From contig RECH01000287.1 of NCBI GenBank assembly GCA_007694125.1, forward strand, positions 1 through 48,499: a stretch of 48,499 nt of DNA. The letters are read 5' to 3'. Shown here piece by piece: positions 10,625 through 20,661 of this stretch. The position numbers and the translations under genes were made by a program. This DNA is from Leptolyngbya sp. DLM2.Bin15. GTDB lineage: Bacteria > Cyanobacteriota > Cyanobacteriia > RECH01. The notes beneath the pieces were generated by a model. The model was given only the letters and a program-made list of their open reading frames with translations. It was not told where the DNA came from and made no database searches. How positions within the stretch are numbered: position 1 is the stretch's first letter; every line of letters starts with the position of its first letter.

Positions 10625-11266
10625 ATGCAAACACGCGATCGCCAACAGTTGGAAGGATCGGGGGGGCTAGAGTTTCCCTTGCGCACCGCGTCGGTGAGTC
10701 GCGCAACGCAGGAAACCAATGTCCAGGTCAGTGTCAATGTGGATGGGCAAGGGATCGCCAACGTGGATACGGGCATTCCTTTCCTTGACCATATGCTGCA
10801 TCAGATCTCCTCCCATGGACTGCTGGATCTGGATATCCAAGCCCAGGGCGACATTGAAATTGATGATCACCACACCAATGAAGATGTGGGCATTACCCTA
10901 GGGCAGGCGCTGCACCAGGCCTTGGGCGATCGCAAGGGCATTGTCCGGTTTGGCCATTTCATCGCCCCCCTCGATGAGGCCTTAGTGCAGGTGAGCCTTG
11001 ATTTTTCAGGACGCCCCCACCTTAGCTATGGCCTAGAGATTCCCACCCAACGCGTGGGCAGCTACGACACCCAGCTCGTGCGAGAGTTCTTCGTTGCCGT
11101 GGTCAACCACAGCCAAATGACGCTACATATTCGCCAACTGGATGGCATCAACTCCCATCACATCATCGAAGCCACCTTCAAGGCCTTCGCCCGCGCCATG
11201 CGCATGGCCCTGGAGATCGATCCCCGCCGAGCGCATTTGATTCCTAGCTCCAAGGGTGTTTTGTAG
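10625..11266 (+). CDS. hisB: Imidazoleglycerol-phosphate dehydratase
   Basis: [44 protein letters not shown] and C-terminal [20 protein letters not shown]. Confidence 0.97.
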   Translation: MQTRDRQQLEGSGGLEFPLRTASVSRATQETNVQVSVNVDGQGIANVDTGIPFLDHMLHQISSHGLLDLDIQAQGDIEIDDHHTNEDVGITLGQALHQALGDRKGIVRFGHFIAPLDEALVQVSLDFSGRPHLSYGLEIPTQRVGSYDTQLVREFFVAVVNHSQMTLHIRQLDGINSHHIIEATFKAFARAMRMALEIDPRRAHLIPSSKGVL

Positions 11267-11280
11267 GGCAAGGACATCCT

Positions 11281-12111
11281 ATGCCAGAAGGGCCAGAAAT
11301 TCGCCGAGCAGCGGATGCGATCGCTGCTGCCGTGGTCAACCAACCCATTCAAGACCTGTTTTTTGCCTTCGATCGCCTCAAGCCCTACGCTGAATCCCTA
11401 GCCCGCCAGCGGATTACCGCCGTGCAGACCAAGGGCAAGGCAATTCTCCTCCGGTTCGACCATCGGCTCGCGATTTATAGCCACAACCAGTTGTATGGGG
11501 TGTGGATGATTCGGCGTGCCTACGCCTTTCCCAACACAAAACGCCAGCTTCGCCTAGCCATTCACACCGCCACCACATCCGCCCTGCTCTACAGCGCCTC
11601 AGACATTGAGGTGCTCACCGACCATGAGATCGATCACCATCCCTTCCTCAGCAAGCTAGGGCCCGATGTATTGGATGCCAACACCACCATCGAACAGGTG
11701 GGCGATCGCCTCCTTGATGCAAAATTTCGGCGACGGCGCTTGGGCTCTCTCCTGCTCGACCAGCATTTTCTCTGCGGTCTAGGCAACTACCTGAGAAGCG
11801 AAGTCCTATTTGTAGCCGGGCTACATCCCAGCCATCGCCCCATGGATTGCCCCAAGGATGCCCTGTATCGGCTAGCCGAGGCAGCGATCGCCCTCTCCCG
11901 CCGCTCCTACGAAACCGGCGGCATCACCAACGACCTAGAGCGAGCCCAGCACCTCAAGCAACAAGGCCATCCCCGCCGCGACTATCGCCACTACGTCTTT
12001 GCCCGCAGCGGTAAGCCCTGCTACACCTGCGGCACCAGTATTGTGAAAGACATTGCCGGAGGGCGGCGATATTACGCTTGCCCCACCTGCCAGCCTGGCC
12101 CATATCCATAG
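11281..12111 (+). CDS. nei: Fpg/Nei family DNA glycosylase (endonuclease VIII-like)
   Basis: N-terminal MPEGPEIRRAADAI and C-terminal zinc finger CYTCGTSIVKDIAGGRRYYACPTCQ. Confidence 0.9.
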   Translation: MPEGPEIRRAADAIAAAVVNQPIQDLFFAFDRLKPYAESLARQRITAVQTKGKAILLRFDHRLAIYSHNQLYGVWMIRRAYAFPNTKRQLRLAIHTATTSALLYSASDIEVLTDHEIDHHPFLSKLGPDVLDANTTIEQVGDRLLDAKFRRRRLGSLLLDQHFLCGLGNYLRSEVLFVAGLHPSHRPMDCPKDALYRLAEAAIALSRRSYETGGITNDLERAQHLKQQGHPRRDYRHYVFARSGKPCYTCGTSIVKDIAGGRRYYACPTCQPGPYP

Positions 12112-12234
12112 CAAAACCTGTCCCCAACCCATCCGGTGCTGAGAACAGATTCATGGACATGATCATAAAAACTCCGGGACAAGAGATTCAAGCACTCTCA
12201 AGGATCTCATCGCCGCAGTCTGATCGCCGAATCG

Positions 12235-12717
12235 TTAGGAAGACTTTTTAGAACTGCGCCAGGCCTCGGTCATGCGCCCGAAGTTGAGGCGAAACTCACC
12301 CCAGCCCAAGCGACTGCCCGCCGAGTCTTCATCCCAGGATGCCGACAGCACTCCATAGCTCAGGCCCACAACGCCTAGACCGAAAAACCCTAAACTGACC
12401 AGCAGCACCGCTGTTGGAGGCAGCTTAAAGAGGTCTTGGGTCACCACCACATAGCTGACAATAAATGTGGATATCCCCAGCACCGTCGGCACACCGCAAA
12501 ACAGCGCCATGCGTCGAATCATGCGGCGGCTGACCACCTCGGGGATGGCCGAATTAGCGCTGGGCGATCGCTTAGCAGTCGATGCTGCCGATGCAGACGA
12601 GGCAGGACGGCTTGTTGCAGCCGGGGCAGGCTTTTTCTCCGTCTTTTTGCGGTTGCTAGACGGCTCAAACGGAAGGCGATCGGCGTCGGTCGATTTGTCG
12701 TTTGACTTAGACCCCAT
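12235..12717 (-). CDS. pam68: PAM68-family photosystem II assembly protein (DUF3464)
   Basis: Low-complexity N-terminus, two TM helices; AIPEVVSRRMIRRMALFCGVPTVLGISTF; next to rpsO as in other cyanobacteria. Confidence 0.85.
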   Translation of the reverse strand: MGSKSNDKSTDADRLPFEPSSNRKKTEKKPAPAATSRPASSASAASTAKRSPSANSAIPEVVSRRMIRRMALFCGVPTVLGISTFIVSYVVVTQDLFKLPPTAVLLVSLGFFGLGVVGLSYGVLSASWDEDSAGSRLGWGEFRLNFGRMTEAWRSSKKSS

Positions 12718-12722
12718 GGCGC

Positions 12723-12992
12723 TTAACCGCGAATGCCAAGACGGGTAATCAGGGCGCGATAGCGGTCTTGATCATGCTTGAGAATGTAGGCGAGGAGCCG
12801 TTTCCGGTGACCAATAATTTTCAGCAAGCCACGCCGGGAGGAGTGATCCTTCTTGTTGACCTTTAGGTGGGCACTGAGCTGGTTAATGCGCTCGGTGAGC
12901 ATGGCCACCTGTACATCGGCCGATCCGGTATCGGTTTCGTGGACTTGGAAGTCGGTGATAATCTTTTGTTTTTGCTCTTGAAACAAAGCCAT
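12723..12992 (-). CDS. rpsO: 30S ribosomal protein S15 (start at MALFQEQKQ)
   Basis: [52 protein letters not shown]-type sequence. Confidence 0.97.
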   Translation of the reverse strand: MALFQEQKQKIITDFQVHETDTGSADVQVAMLTERINQLSAHLKVNKKDHSSRRGLLKIIGHRKRLLAYILKHDQDRYRALITRLGIRG

Positions 12993-13090
12993 GGGTCGTC
13001 TGTTCTCTATCAACGCAGTCGAAGCTACTCATCATATCATAGCCGGTCATGCTGCTGGAAGGGTACCTTAGCAGCCGGACTCCAACCTAG

Positions 13091-13720
13091 CTAGTCACGG
13101 CTCAGCCAGGCGATCGCTTCCCGAATCCACAGCTCCACATCCGTACTTTTCGACAGCGTGGAATAGTGCCCCACCGTCCGCAGGGCTTCCATAATCTCTT
13201 GGGGGCTGTAGCCCAAGGCCATCAGGGTAATTTCCACATCTTCCTGCACGGCAGGCACAGGAGCGGCATCAGGAGCACTGGTCATCAGCCCCGATTGATG
13301 TCGCCACTCGGCTAATTTACTGCGCAATTCCAAGGAAATCCGCTCCGCCGTCTTTGCCCCCACACCGGGCGTGCGGGACAGCATTCGGATATTGCTGGAC
13401 ACGATCGCTTGCACCAGATCTTGAATGCCTAGGGTATCCAGCAGCGCTAGGGCAAGCTGAGGGCCAATGCCGCTCACGGCAATCAGTTGACGAAATAAAT
13501 CGCGCTCTGCCGGCGAGAGGAAGCCAAAGAAACTTTGCTGATCATCGCGCCAGTGCAGATGGGTGAACACCTGCGCCGATGTACCGAGGGTGAAGGTGCT
13601 GAGGCTACGCGGCAGAATTTGCAGCTCATAGCCAATGTGGTTCACCTCCAAAATCAGCAGCCAGCGGTTATTGGGCAGGGCTTGCAGGGCAGCAACGGTG
13701 CCCGTGAGGTAGCTAATCAT
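13091..13720 (-). CDS. ruvA: Holliday junction DNA helicase subunit RuvA
   Basis: MISYLTGTVAAL..., FRQLIAVSGIGPQLALALL, RTPGVGAKTAERISLELRSKL. Confidence 0.96.
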   Translation of the reverse strand: MISYLTGTVAALQALPNNRWLLILEVNHIGYELQILPRSLSTFTLGTSAQVFTHLHWRDDQQSFFGFLSPAERDLFRQLIAVSGIGPQLALALLDTLGIQDLVQAIVSSNIRMLSRTPGVGAKTAERISLELRSKLAEWRHQSGLMTSAPDAAPVPAVQEDVEITLMALGYSPQEIMEALRTVGHYSTLSKSTDVELWIREAIAWLSRD

Positions 13721-14476
13721 TCAACTGGGATCTAAAAAGCCAAAATGGTGGAGTCCTTGCAGAATACCACCGGCACAGGGGCGATCGGCGAGAAAGCGAT
13801 CGCTAGATGGATGGTGATGATGCCAGGTGATTAACTCCGGCTTTGCATTACCGACAATAATGCCCTTCGCCTCAGCATGGTCATACATGGCCCGGTCATT
13901 CCCCGAATCACCACAGACCACCGTGCGCTCCGGCGGCATCTGGAACATCCGCTGCAAGAACTGCACCGCCGCCCCCTTATTGCCGTGGCGCGGCAGTAGA
14001 TCCAGATCCACACCACTGCTGTAGACCACCTGCACCGCTAGCCCCGCCTGCTGAAAGGCAGATTGGAGCAACAGCAGCAGGCGATCGCCCTCCTCGGATT
14101 CAACATAGTAGCTCAGCTTATGGGGCAATTGTTCCGACGCGGGCTGAGGCGTTAACTCAGAATAGCGGGCGGCGATCGCTGCCACCTGGTGACGATCCCA
14201 ACCTTGGTTAAGATGCTCGACCCACCCCGGATCCGGGGTGGAACTCTTGCCGACATAAATCTCGGTGCCCACCGCCAACACCCGCACATCCGGCTCCAGC
14301 AACGCCACCTCACGGGTGAGTTGGTCATACCGGGTAGGCGATCGCCCCGTGGAATAGACCAGGATAGTACCGTAGCGATCGCGATGCTGGGCCAGGCAAT
14401 GGTTCAAGTAAGCCAACGCTACAGGATCACCGACCAGAGTTCCATCTAAATCTGTGATGAACAAAAAGGGAGACAC
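13721..14476 (-). CDS. Sucrose-phosphate phosphatase-like HAD hydrolase
   Basis: FITDLDGTLVGD HAD motif I; GNKGAAVQFL; VVCGDSGNDRAMY; stop abuts the ruvA start (TGAATG). Confidence 0.85.
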   Translation of the reverse strand: MSPFLFITDLDGTLVGDPVALAYLNHCLAQHRDRYGTILVYSTGRSPTRYDQLTREVALLEPDVRVLAVGTEIYVGKSSTPDPGWVEHLNQGWDRHQVAAIAARYSELTPQPASEQLPHKLSYYVESEEGDRLLLLLQSAFQQAGLAVQVVYSSGVDLDLLPRHGNKGAAVQFLQRMFQMPPERTVVCGDSGNDRAMYDHAEAKGIIVGNAKPELITWHHHHPSSDRFLADRPCAGGILQGLHHFGFLDPS

Positions 14477-14636
14477 CAGATTTCCTCAACACAACAACCA
14501 GGCTTCAAGAGCTACGTTACGAAAGCGAGTTGCTGAGGTCAAGCGGTTACCCCAACATTTCTCCCGCCAATCACAATCCCCACAAAATCACCGCAAAATA
14601 TTGCCCCTTGCAGTGTAGACCGCCGATTACACCGCT

Positions 14637-14735
14637 GACAAAACTCCTGCAATCCTGATTCCCTCGTAGGCTGGGCTAGCGTCAGCGTAACCCAACAGAA
14701 TCTAGGCCAATACTGGGTTTCCCGTTGCTCCACCC
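14637..14735 (+). repeat. Dispersed repeat A, copy 1 (diverged)
   Basis: GACAAAACTCCTGC...CTCGTAGGCTGGGCTAGCGTCAGCGTAACCCAACAGAATCTA...ACTGGGTTTC.CGTTGCTC shared with 16858-16968 and 47570-47680(-). Confidence 0.8.
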
Positions 14736-14847
14736 AGTCTGCGCAACTTGGTCAGTCAACCAGCTCATGAATTCAGCGCGCAAAAAAAGCGCCCCTGTCT
14801 GTTGACAGCGACGCTCCTAGTACACGAGAACTTTTTGGGAGGCTCGA

Positions 14848-15123
14848 TCAGCCGCCCGCCACCGCTGGCACAATGCTGACTTCATCACCATCCTGCAGAA
14901 CCGTACCGGCCCCATCCAGGAAGCGAATATCTTCGCTATTGACGTAGAAATTGATGAAGCGCCGCAATTCGCCTTGGTCATCACAGAGCCGCGCCCGAAT
15001 GCCAGGGTAGGCTTGCTCCAGAGCATCAAGCAATTCGGTAATCGTGCCGCCATTGCATTCAATGGTGGCTTGATCGCGGGTAAATTTTTGGAGCGGAGTT
15101 GGAATCAGTACCTTAACAGCCAT
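14848..15123 (-). CDS. MoaD/ThiS family ubiquitin-like sulfur-carrier protein
   Basis: 90-aa beta-grasp-like protein ending ...[14 protein letters not shown] (C-terminal Gly-Gly); downstream of thrC on the same strand. Confidence 0.88.
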   Translation of the reverse strand: MAVKVLIPTPLQKFTRDQATIECNGGTITELLDALEQAYPGIRARLCDDQGELRRFINFYVNSEDIRFLDGAGTVLQDGDEVSIVPAVAGG

Positions 15124-15197
15124 AGTTCAGTGAATGTGAATCGTTCCTGTGAATTGCCTGGACATTAAACGTCGGACTAACCTAGTCTACGACTGGT

Positions 15198-16505
15198 CTA
15201 GACCAAAACTTGCTGCCACTCCAAGCGATCCAGAGTGCGCGATCGCTCTAGGGCACGCTCAAAGCTTTCTAGCTTCGGCTCGATGGTGAAGGGCTCGCCC
15301 ACGCAGCCCTGGACAGCTTCTTGGGTCTTGAGACCATTGCCGGTGATGTAGACAACGGTGGTTTCTTCAGGGTCAATCTTGCCAGCTTCCACCAGCTTCT
15401 TCAGCACAGCAATGGTGGTGCCGCCAGCGGTTTCCGTGAACACACCTTCGGTTTCTGCCAGCAGGCGGATACCGTCGATGATTTCTTCATCCGTGACCGA
15501 CTCAATGTTGCCGTTAGTCTTCCGCGCCACTTCCAGAGCATAGACACCATCCGCAGGATTACCAATCGCGATGGACTTAGCAATGGTGCTGGGTTTCACA
15601 GGATTGATGAAGTCCCGTCCTTCTTCAAAGGCTTGGGCAATGGGAGAGCAGCCTAGGGCTTGAGCGCCGCTAAACCGCACCGCCTTGTCTTCTACTAAGC
15701 CCACATTGATGAACTCTTGGAAACCCTTATAGATCTTGGTGAACAGGGAGCCCGATGCCAGCGGCGCAACGATGTGATCCGGCAACTGCCAGCCTAGCTG
15801 TTCTGCAACTTCATAGCCCAGGGTCTTGGAACCCTCGGAATAGTAAGGACGTAGGTTGATGTTCACGAAGCCCCAACCTTGGGTGTTGGCCACTTCAGAA
15901 CAGAGGCGATTGACTTGGTCGTAGTTGCCCTTCACCGCCATGACCGTGGGGTTGTAGATCAGGGTGCCCAGCACTTTGCCGGCTTCTAGATCAGAGGGAA
16001 TGAATACACAGCAGTCTAGACCTGCATGGGCAGCGATCGCCGCCGTGGAGTTGGCCAAGTTGCCGGTGCTGGCGCAGGATACGGTGGAGAATCCTAGCTC
16101 CCGGGCCCGGGTCAGCGCCACAGACACCACCCGATCCTTGAAGCTCAGGGTCGGCATGTTGACCGCGTCATTTTTAATATAGAGACGCTTAAGACCTAGA
16201 CGACGAGCCAAGCGATTCGCCTGCAGCAGCGGCGTCATGCCCGTACCCACATCAATCGGATTGTCTGAGGTGACCGGCAAGAAATCGCGGTAGCGCCAGA
16301 TGGAGTTGGGGCCAGCTTGAATCGTCTCCCGCGTGACGGTGCGGCGGAGAAAGTCGTAGTCGTAGGTGACTTCTAGAGGGCCAAAACAAACATCTTCGCA
16401 AACGTGCAGCGCCTTGAGGTCATATTCTTCGCCACATTCTTTACAGCGAAGCGCCTTGATGGCGGTGGAACGGGTAGAACGGGGTGGTGCCTGAGTCATG
16501 GACAT
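15198..16505 (-). CDS. thrC: Threonine synthase (PLP-dependent, N-terminal zinc ribbon)
   Basis: CKECGEEYDLKALHVCEDVCFGPLEV; LSFKDRVVSVALTRARELGFSTVSCASTGNLANSTAAIAAHAGL. Confidence 0.92.
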   Translation of the reverse strand: MSMTQAPPRSTRSTAIKALRCKECGEEYDLKALHVCEDVCFGPLEVTYDYDFLRRTVTRETIQAGPNSIWRYRDFLPVTSDNPIDVGTGMTPLLQANRLARRLGLKRLYIKNDAVNMPTLSFKDRVVSVALTRARELGFSTVSCASTGNLANSTAAIAAHAGLDCCVFIPSDLEAGKVLGTLIYNPTVMAVKGNYDQVNRLCSEVANTQGWGFVNINLRPYYSEGSKTLGYEVAEQLGWQLPDHIVAPLASGSLFTKIYKGFQEFINVGLVEDKAVRFSGAQALGCSPIAQAFEEGRDFINPVKPSTIAKSIAIGNPADGVYALEVARKTNGNIESVTDEEIIDGIRLLAETEGVFTETAGGTTIAVLKKLVEAGKIDPEETTVVYITGNGLKTQEAVQGCVGEPFTIEPKLESFERALERSRTLDRLEWQQVLV

Positions 16506-16857
16506 TCTCGTTGAGTACTAGGGTCTAAGCATTGGATGGTTCAGCGCTCACATTGGGGACTCACCAAGGTGGATAACCTCTAGGAGCGATCGCTCTACCT
16601 CAGATGAAATGGGCGATCCAGCAAGTTGCTTTCACCAAACTAGACCAGATAGTATCACGGGGCAAAACCACCGTCAAACAAAGCCGACTTTTTATGTCGG
16701 GATTCAAAAACATGAGAATTATCAGTGGTTTCAGCCATTACAAGAGAGTTGTCGCTGGTCTAAGGGCAAAAAAGAGAGCAGAGATTTTTGCACCGCATCT
16801 CCAGGCAACTTGCACCGACCGAAGATGGGAAGCTCTCCCAGGGCAAGATGCATCAGT

Positions 16858-16968
16858 CCTGATTGACAGACAAAACTCCTGCGATCTGGATCCTCTCGTA
16901 GGTTGGATTAGCGTCAGCGTGACCCAACGGAATCTAAGCTGGTACTGGGTTTGACGTTGCTCAACCTA
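16858..16968 (+). repeat. Dispersed repeat A, copy 2
   Basis: Near-identical to reverse complement of 47570-47680; core hairpin GTTGGATTA-gcgtcagcg-TGACCCAAC. Confidence 0.88.
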
Positions 16969-16971
16969 ATG

Positions 16972-17078
16972 CTCTGAGGCGTAAGTAACTCGCCTATGTG
17001 CTGAAGCGAAAAACCTTGTGTGTCCTGGAATTCCTTTTCGCTTTTCTGTCTTCGTTCTTCTGTCTTCCAGTACTAGCT
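16972..17078 (-). repeat. Dispersed repeat B, copy 2 (adjacent to repeat A copy 2)
   Basis: Reverse complement aligns to 1233-1350. Confidence 0.75.
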
Positions 17079-17808
17079 GTCCCATTAGCTTTTTGAAGGC
17101 ATCAAAGCAACGGATCAAACTCTCATCAAGTCTTGCTTCATTAATCGTTAGAAAACCCTGAGCACCTGCCATTTTATGGCGTGATTTCTTTATGGTATTC
17201 AGGAGTACATTATGCGATCGCCCTCGTCTTCTTTTACACCCATAAACAGTAGCGAATATTTCATTTTTAGGACTTTTATGAGCATGTCTTTTATGCATTG
17301 CTGAAAATTGATACCCATTGTAAAGCTCACGACCGATCTACCCCGTTACATATCGAAAATATGCGATCGTAAATTTTTAATTCTATAAACCTTGCCCGAT
17401 CGGCTCAAATCTAGGCAGGAATGGCCTGATCCCAGTTTTCACCTCTTTAAGCTGAGGGTGTAAGTCTCTCATATTTTGTCTACACTGTAGGTAGTAGAGA
17501 TCGCAAAAGATAGAGAATCATCTAGAAAAATGATAATTCCGTTTCTTCATTTTTTTAGACTTCTTCTACTCTCATAAAGCCTTAATCGAAAATCAATCTC
17601 ATATCTTTACACACCTTGATGAAAAGAGAAGGGAGAAATACCCAGAAATTAGGTAGCTTACCGAATTGTGGAGCACCCTAAGTTCTGACAGGATTAAAGC
17701 TAGATACTTTACGAACATCAAACCCGATTTAGTCTATGCCCGCCTTAAACACAAGCTTTAGTGGCTGTCACGCTCATTTACACGCACTCAGAAAGGTTAA
17801 ATACGTTT

Positions 17809-18003
17809 ATGAATACTTGTCCCTGTTGCTCTGAACCACTTCTCCGTCATGCTCGCCGAGGTGGCGTCTACTGGTTTTGCCCGCACTGCCGCCAAGAAAT
17901 GCCCAACCTCGCCTCTGTTGTTATGGGCTATCACCACTCCGTTGAGATCATGTCTGTTTCCACGTCCCTACCACTGCCGACCGAACTCGTTGAAGCCTGC
18001 TAA
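17809..18003 (+). CDS. Small zinc-ribbon protein (two CxxC), function unknown
   Basis: MNTCPCCSEPLLRHARRGGVYWFCPHCRQEMPNL; ORF in track begins at 17761 but internal ATG at 17809 fits better. Confidence 0.75.
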   Translation: MNTCPCCSEPLLRHARRGGVYWFCPHCRQEMPNLASVVMGYHHSVEIMSVSTSLPLPTELVEAC

Positions 18004-18486
18004 AACCTTTCTAGCCTGCTACGCAACGACCGCATCATGAGTCCTGCAGCCCATTGAGTTCATCCTGTTGAAACCACTATCCAACCCTTAACTACAGCAT
18101 TTCTGATCACCATTCCTGGGTATCTGAAACCCGCATTCTCAAGGAACGAGTCATCCCTTGCATGGCGATCGCCACCCGAACTATTGGCCCTTCCCCTGAT
18201 TCACCGATGCCCATGGACTAACCTGCGCAAGACTCTACCCATCTACGCTGAGAATGGCCCTTGAACGATCTAAGCTATTCCCCCGGACTCTAGCCCCTCT
18301 TCCCACCCTGGAATGAGGGGTTTGCCGTAGGGTAGATCTCCCCAGCCTCAGATATGGAGACCGATAGCAGCCCCTTCAACCATCCTTGCCCACAGGTTTA
18401 CCTAGGGTAGATCTCCCCAATTGACAACCCGCCACAAGGACTACGACGATTCCTGAGGGTTTGAGATAAGATGCTCGTGATATAGG

Positions 18487-19044
18487 TTGGGCAAGCCATG
18501 GATGGAAGCAACAAAATCTTCAACACCGTCTCCCTTGATGCGATATTGTCCCGCCTGCGGACAACCGACCTTTGCACCCAATTCGCCCAAGTCCTATCAC
18601 TGCTCTAGCTGTGAGTTTGTGCTCTTTTTAAATCCATCGGCGGCGGTGGCTGTCATTGTTGAGTGCGATCGCCACCTGCTGATGGCGGTGCGCGGGGCCG
18701 CGCCGGGCCAAGGCATGCTGGATCTTCCCGGCGGCTTTGTAGATCCCCAGGAAACAGCAGAGCAGGCCCTAGCGCGGGAACTCCAGGAAGAATTAGGGCT
18801 CACTGGCGTTCAACCTAGGTATTTTGCGTCTTTTCCCAATGTCTATCCCTATCGAGGGATTGTGTATCAAACTACTGATTTGATTTACACCCTAGCCTTG
18901 AGCGATCGCCCCTACCTAGAGGCCGCGGATGATGTGGCCCAGGTGGCATGGATCCACCGCGATGCATTGGTGATGGACCAGATTGCCTTTCCTTCCATTC
19001 GCCAAGCTGTGGGGGCATACCTCAAGCAGGCTTGTCCAGTCTAA
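18487..19044 (+). CDS. NUDIX hydrolase with N-terminal zinc ribbon
   Basis: YCPACGQPTF...YHCSSCEFVLF and Nudix box GGFVDPQETAEQALARELQEELGL. Confidence 0.92.
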   Translation: MGKPWMEATKSSTPSPLMRYCPACGQPTFAPNSPKSYHCSSCEFVLFLNPSAAVAVIVECDRHLLMAVRGAAPGQGMLDLPGGFVDPQETAEQALARELQEELGLTGVQPRYFASFPNVYPYRGIVYQTTDLIYTLALSDRPYLEAADDVAQVAWIHRDALVMDQIAFPSIRQAVGAYLKQACPV

Positions 19045-19618
19045 GGGCGATCGCCTGCTGGAGACGCTCGATACTGGCATTGGGCTCTAAGAAAGAAAAT
19101 AAATGACGAAAGAGCAACCGCCCTTGGCGATCGATCAAAAACTGGGCGGGTAGGGGAGCGCCTAGCGCTTGCCCCACGTGGTAGGCCCGAAAAACGCGAC
19201 AGCCTGGATCGCTCAATAGCGGCATGGTTAACCCCAAATCCTGCTGTACCTGCTGGCTTTGCTGTGGATCGGTGCTGGTGATCATCAACAGGGCCACCCC
19301 TTGGCGAGCCCAGGCTTCGGCTACCTGATTCACCGCCACGATATGGGGGAAACAGAGAGGGCAGTATTGTTTTTCGGTAAAAATGCGCGTGAAGTAGAGC
19401 AGCGTTAGGCGATGGGGAGCCTCTGCGGGGGCTTGGTGGGTATAGTCGGCTAAGCGCAGGGTGCGATCGCTGCCTGCTTCGGGCAATTCAAACGGCGGCA
19501 CCAAACTGCCAACCTGGATGCGGTTAGCTGCGGGCAACGGCAGCAGGTTCTTGAAAAATCGACGGTTGACTAACCCACGAAAGTCTGTAGACGTCAGCAG
19601 CGCCATAGGGATAACCAC
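19022..19618 (-). CDS. AhpC/TSA (peroxiredoxin/thioredoxin-fold) family protein
   Basis: GSLVPPFELPEAGSDRTLRLADY; CPLC motif; SDPGCRVFRAYHVG; ends overlap the NUDIX gene by 23 nt (convergent). Confidence 0.8.
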   Translation of the reverse strand: MVIPMALLTSTDFRGLVNRRFFKNLLPLPAANRIQVGSLVPPFELPEAGSDRTLRLADYTHQAPAEAPHRLTLLYFTRIFTEKQYCPLCFPHIVAVNQVAEAWARQGVALLMITSTDPQQSQQVQQDLGLTMPLLSDPGCRVFRAYHVGQALGAPLPAQFLIDRQGRLLFRHLFSFLEPNASIERLQQAIALRLDKPA

Positions 19619-19729
19619 CCAAAAAATATCCTCTCCCTCACCCTAGCGCACCTTGCATACCCTAGGGCAGCAGCAACGGTTGGGAAAGGCAGAGGAAGAA
19701 TGCGTACAGCGTCAAACCCATGGGGTAGA

Positions 19730-20326
19730 CTACACAGCGGCGAAGAATTCCTTCGATTTCACCGGATCCGGCGTCATGGTTTTTTCGCCCGGCTGCCAGC
19801 CTGCAGGGCAGACTTCATCAGGATGGCTTTGCACATATTGAATGGCTTGGAGCGTCCGTAGGGTTTCGTCTACGCTGCGACCAAAGGATAGGTTGTTGAT
19901 GGTGGAGTGCTGAATCACACCGTCTTTATCGATGAGAAACAGACCTCGCAACGCCACACCAGCATCCGGCTCTAGGACGTTGTAGGCCAGGCTGATTTCC
20001 TTCTTAATATCAGAAACCAGCGGATAGTTGAGGTCACCTACGCCCCCGGCTTTGCGATCGCTCTGAATCCAGGCGAGGTGCGAAAATTCGCTATCCACCG
20101 AGACGCCAAGAACTTCCGTGTTGAGCGTCTTGAACTCATCGTAGCGATCGCTGAAAGCCGTGATTTCAGTCGGACAGACAAAGGTAAAGTCTAGGGGATA
20201 GAAAAACAAAACAACGTATTTCCCCTTGTAATCGGAAAGTTTAATGGTCTTAAACTCTTGATCGATTACGGCTGTTGCGGTGAAGTCCGGTGCCGGCTGA
20301 CCAACTCGAAGGCATCCTTCCGTCAT
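19730..20326 (-). CDS. 2-Cys peroxiredoxin
   Basis: [38 protein letters not shown]. Confidence 0.96.
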   Translation of the reverse strand: MTEGCLRVGQPAPDFTATAVIDQEFKTIKLSDYKGKYVVLFFYPLDFTFVCPTEITAFSDRYDEFKTLNTEVLGVSVDSEFSHLAWIQSDRKAGGVGDLNYPLVSDIKKEISLAYNVLEPDAGVALRGLFLIDKDGVIQHSTINNLSFGRSVDETLRTLQAIQYVQSHPDEVCPAGWQPGEKTMTPDPVKSKEFFAAV

Positions 20327-20661
20327 ATCGTTAATCTCCTTGAATCTGAACGTGCATCATCGCTTGCTAAACAGGACTGCCAGACTGCGCTTTCATCCTA
20401 ACAATCCCAACACTGAGACGGCTCCCCAGAACCTTGGCGATCGCCCCGGTAGACCACGACGCAAACGTTACGAACCGTTACAAATATATCATAGTCATAA
20501 CGATTTTGAGTAAAGCCTAGGCGCGCTCGATCCGAGGGAGACCTCAGCCATCCCTTCAGGGATGTCATAGCAGGAAACCCTGACGTGAAAAGGATTAGGC
20601 CAAAGACTCAAGCGTTTGTTAGCGTTGTATCTTGTATCCATATACCCGCATCTAGAAGCCT

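Noticed and set aside
16604-16954. ORF of 116 aa (+) and overlapping ORF 16609-16866
   Set aside because: Runs through dispersed repeat A; no recognisable motif; likely non-coding
16966-17298. ORF of 110 aa (-), possible small helical protein
   Set aside because: C-terminal third is repeat B; remainder lacks a recognisable family; at most a degraded fragment
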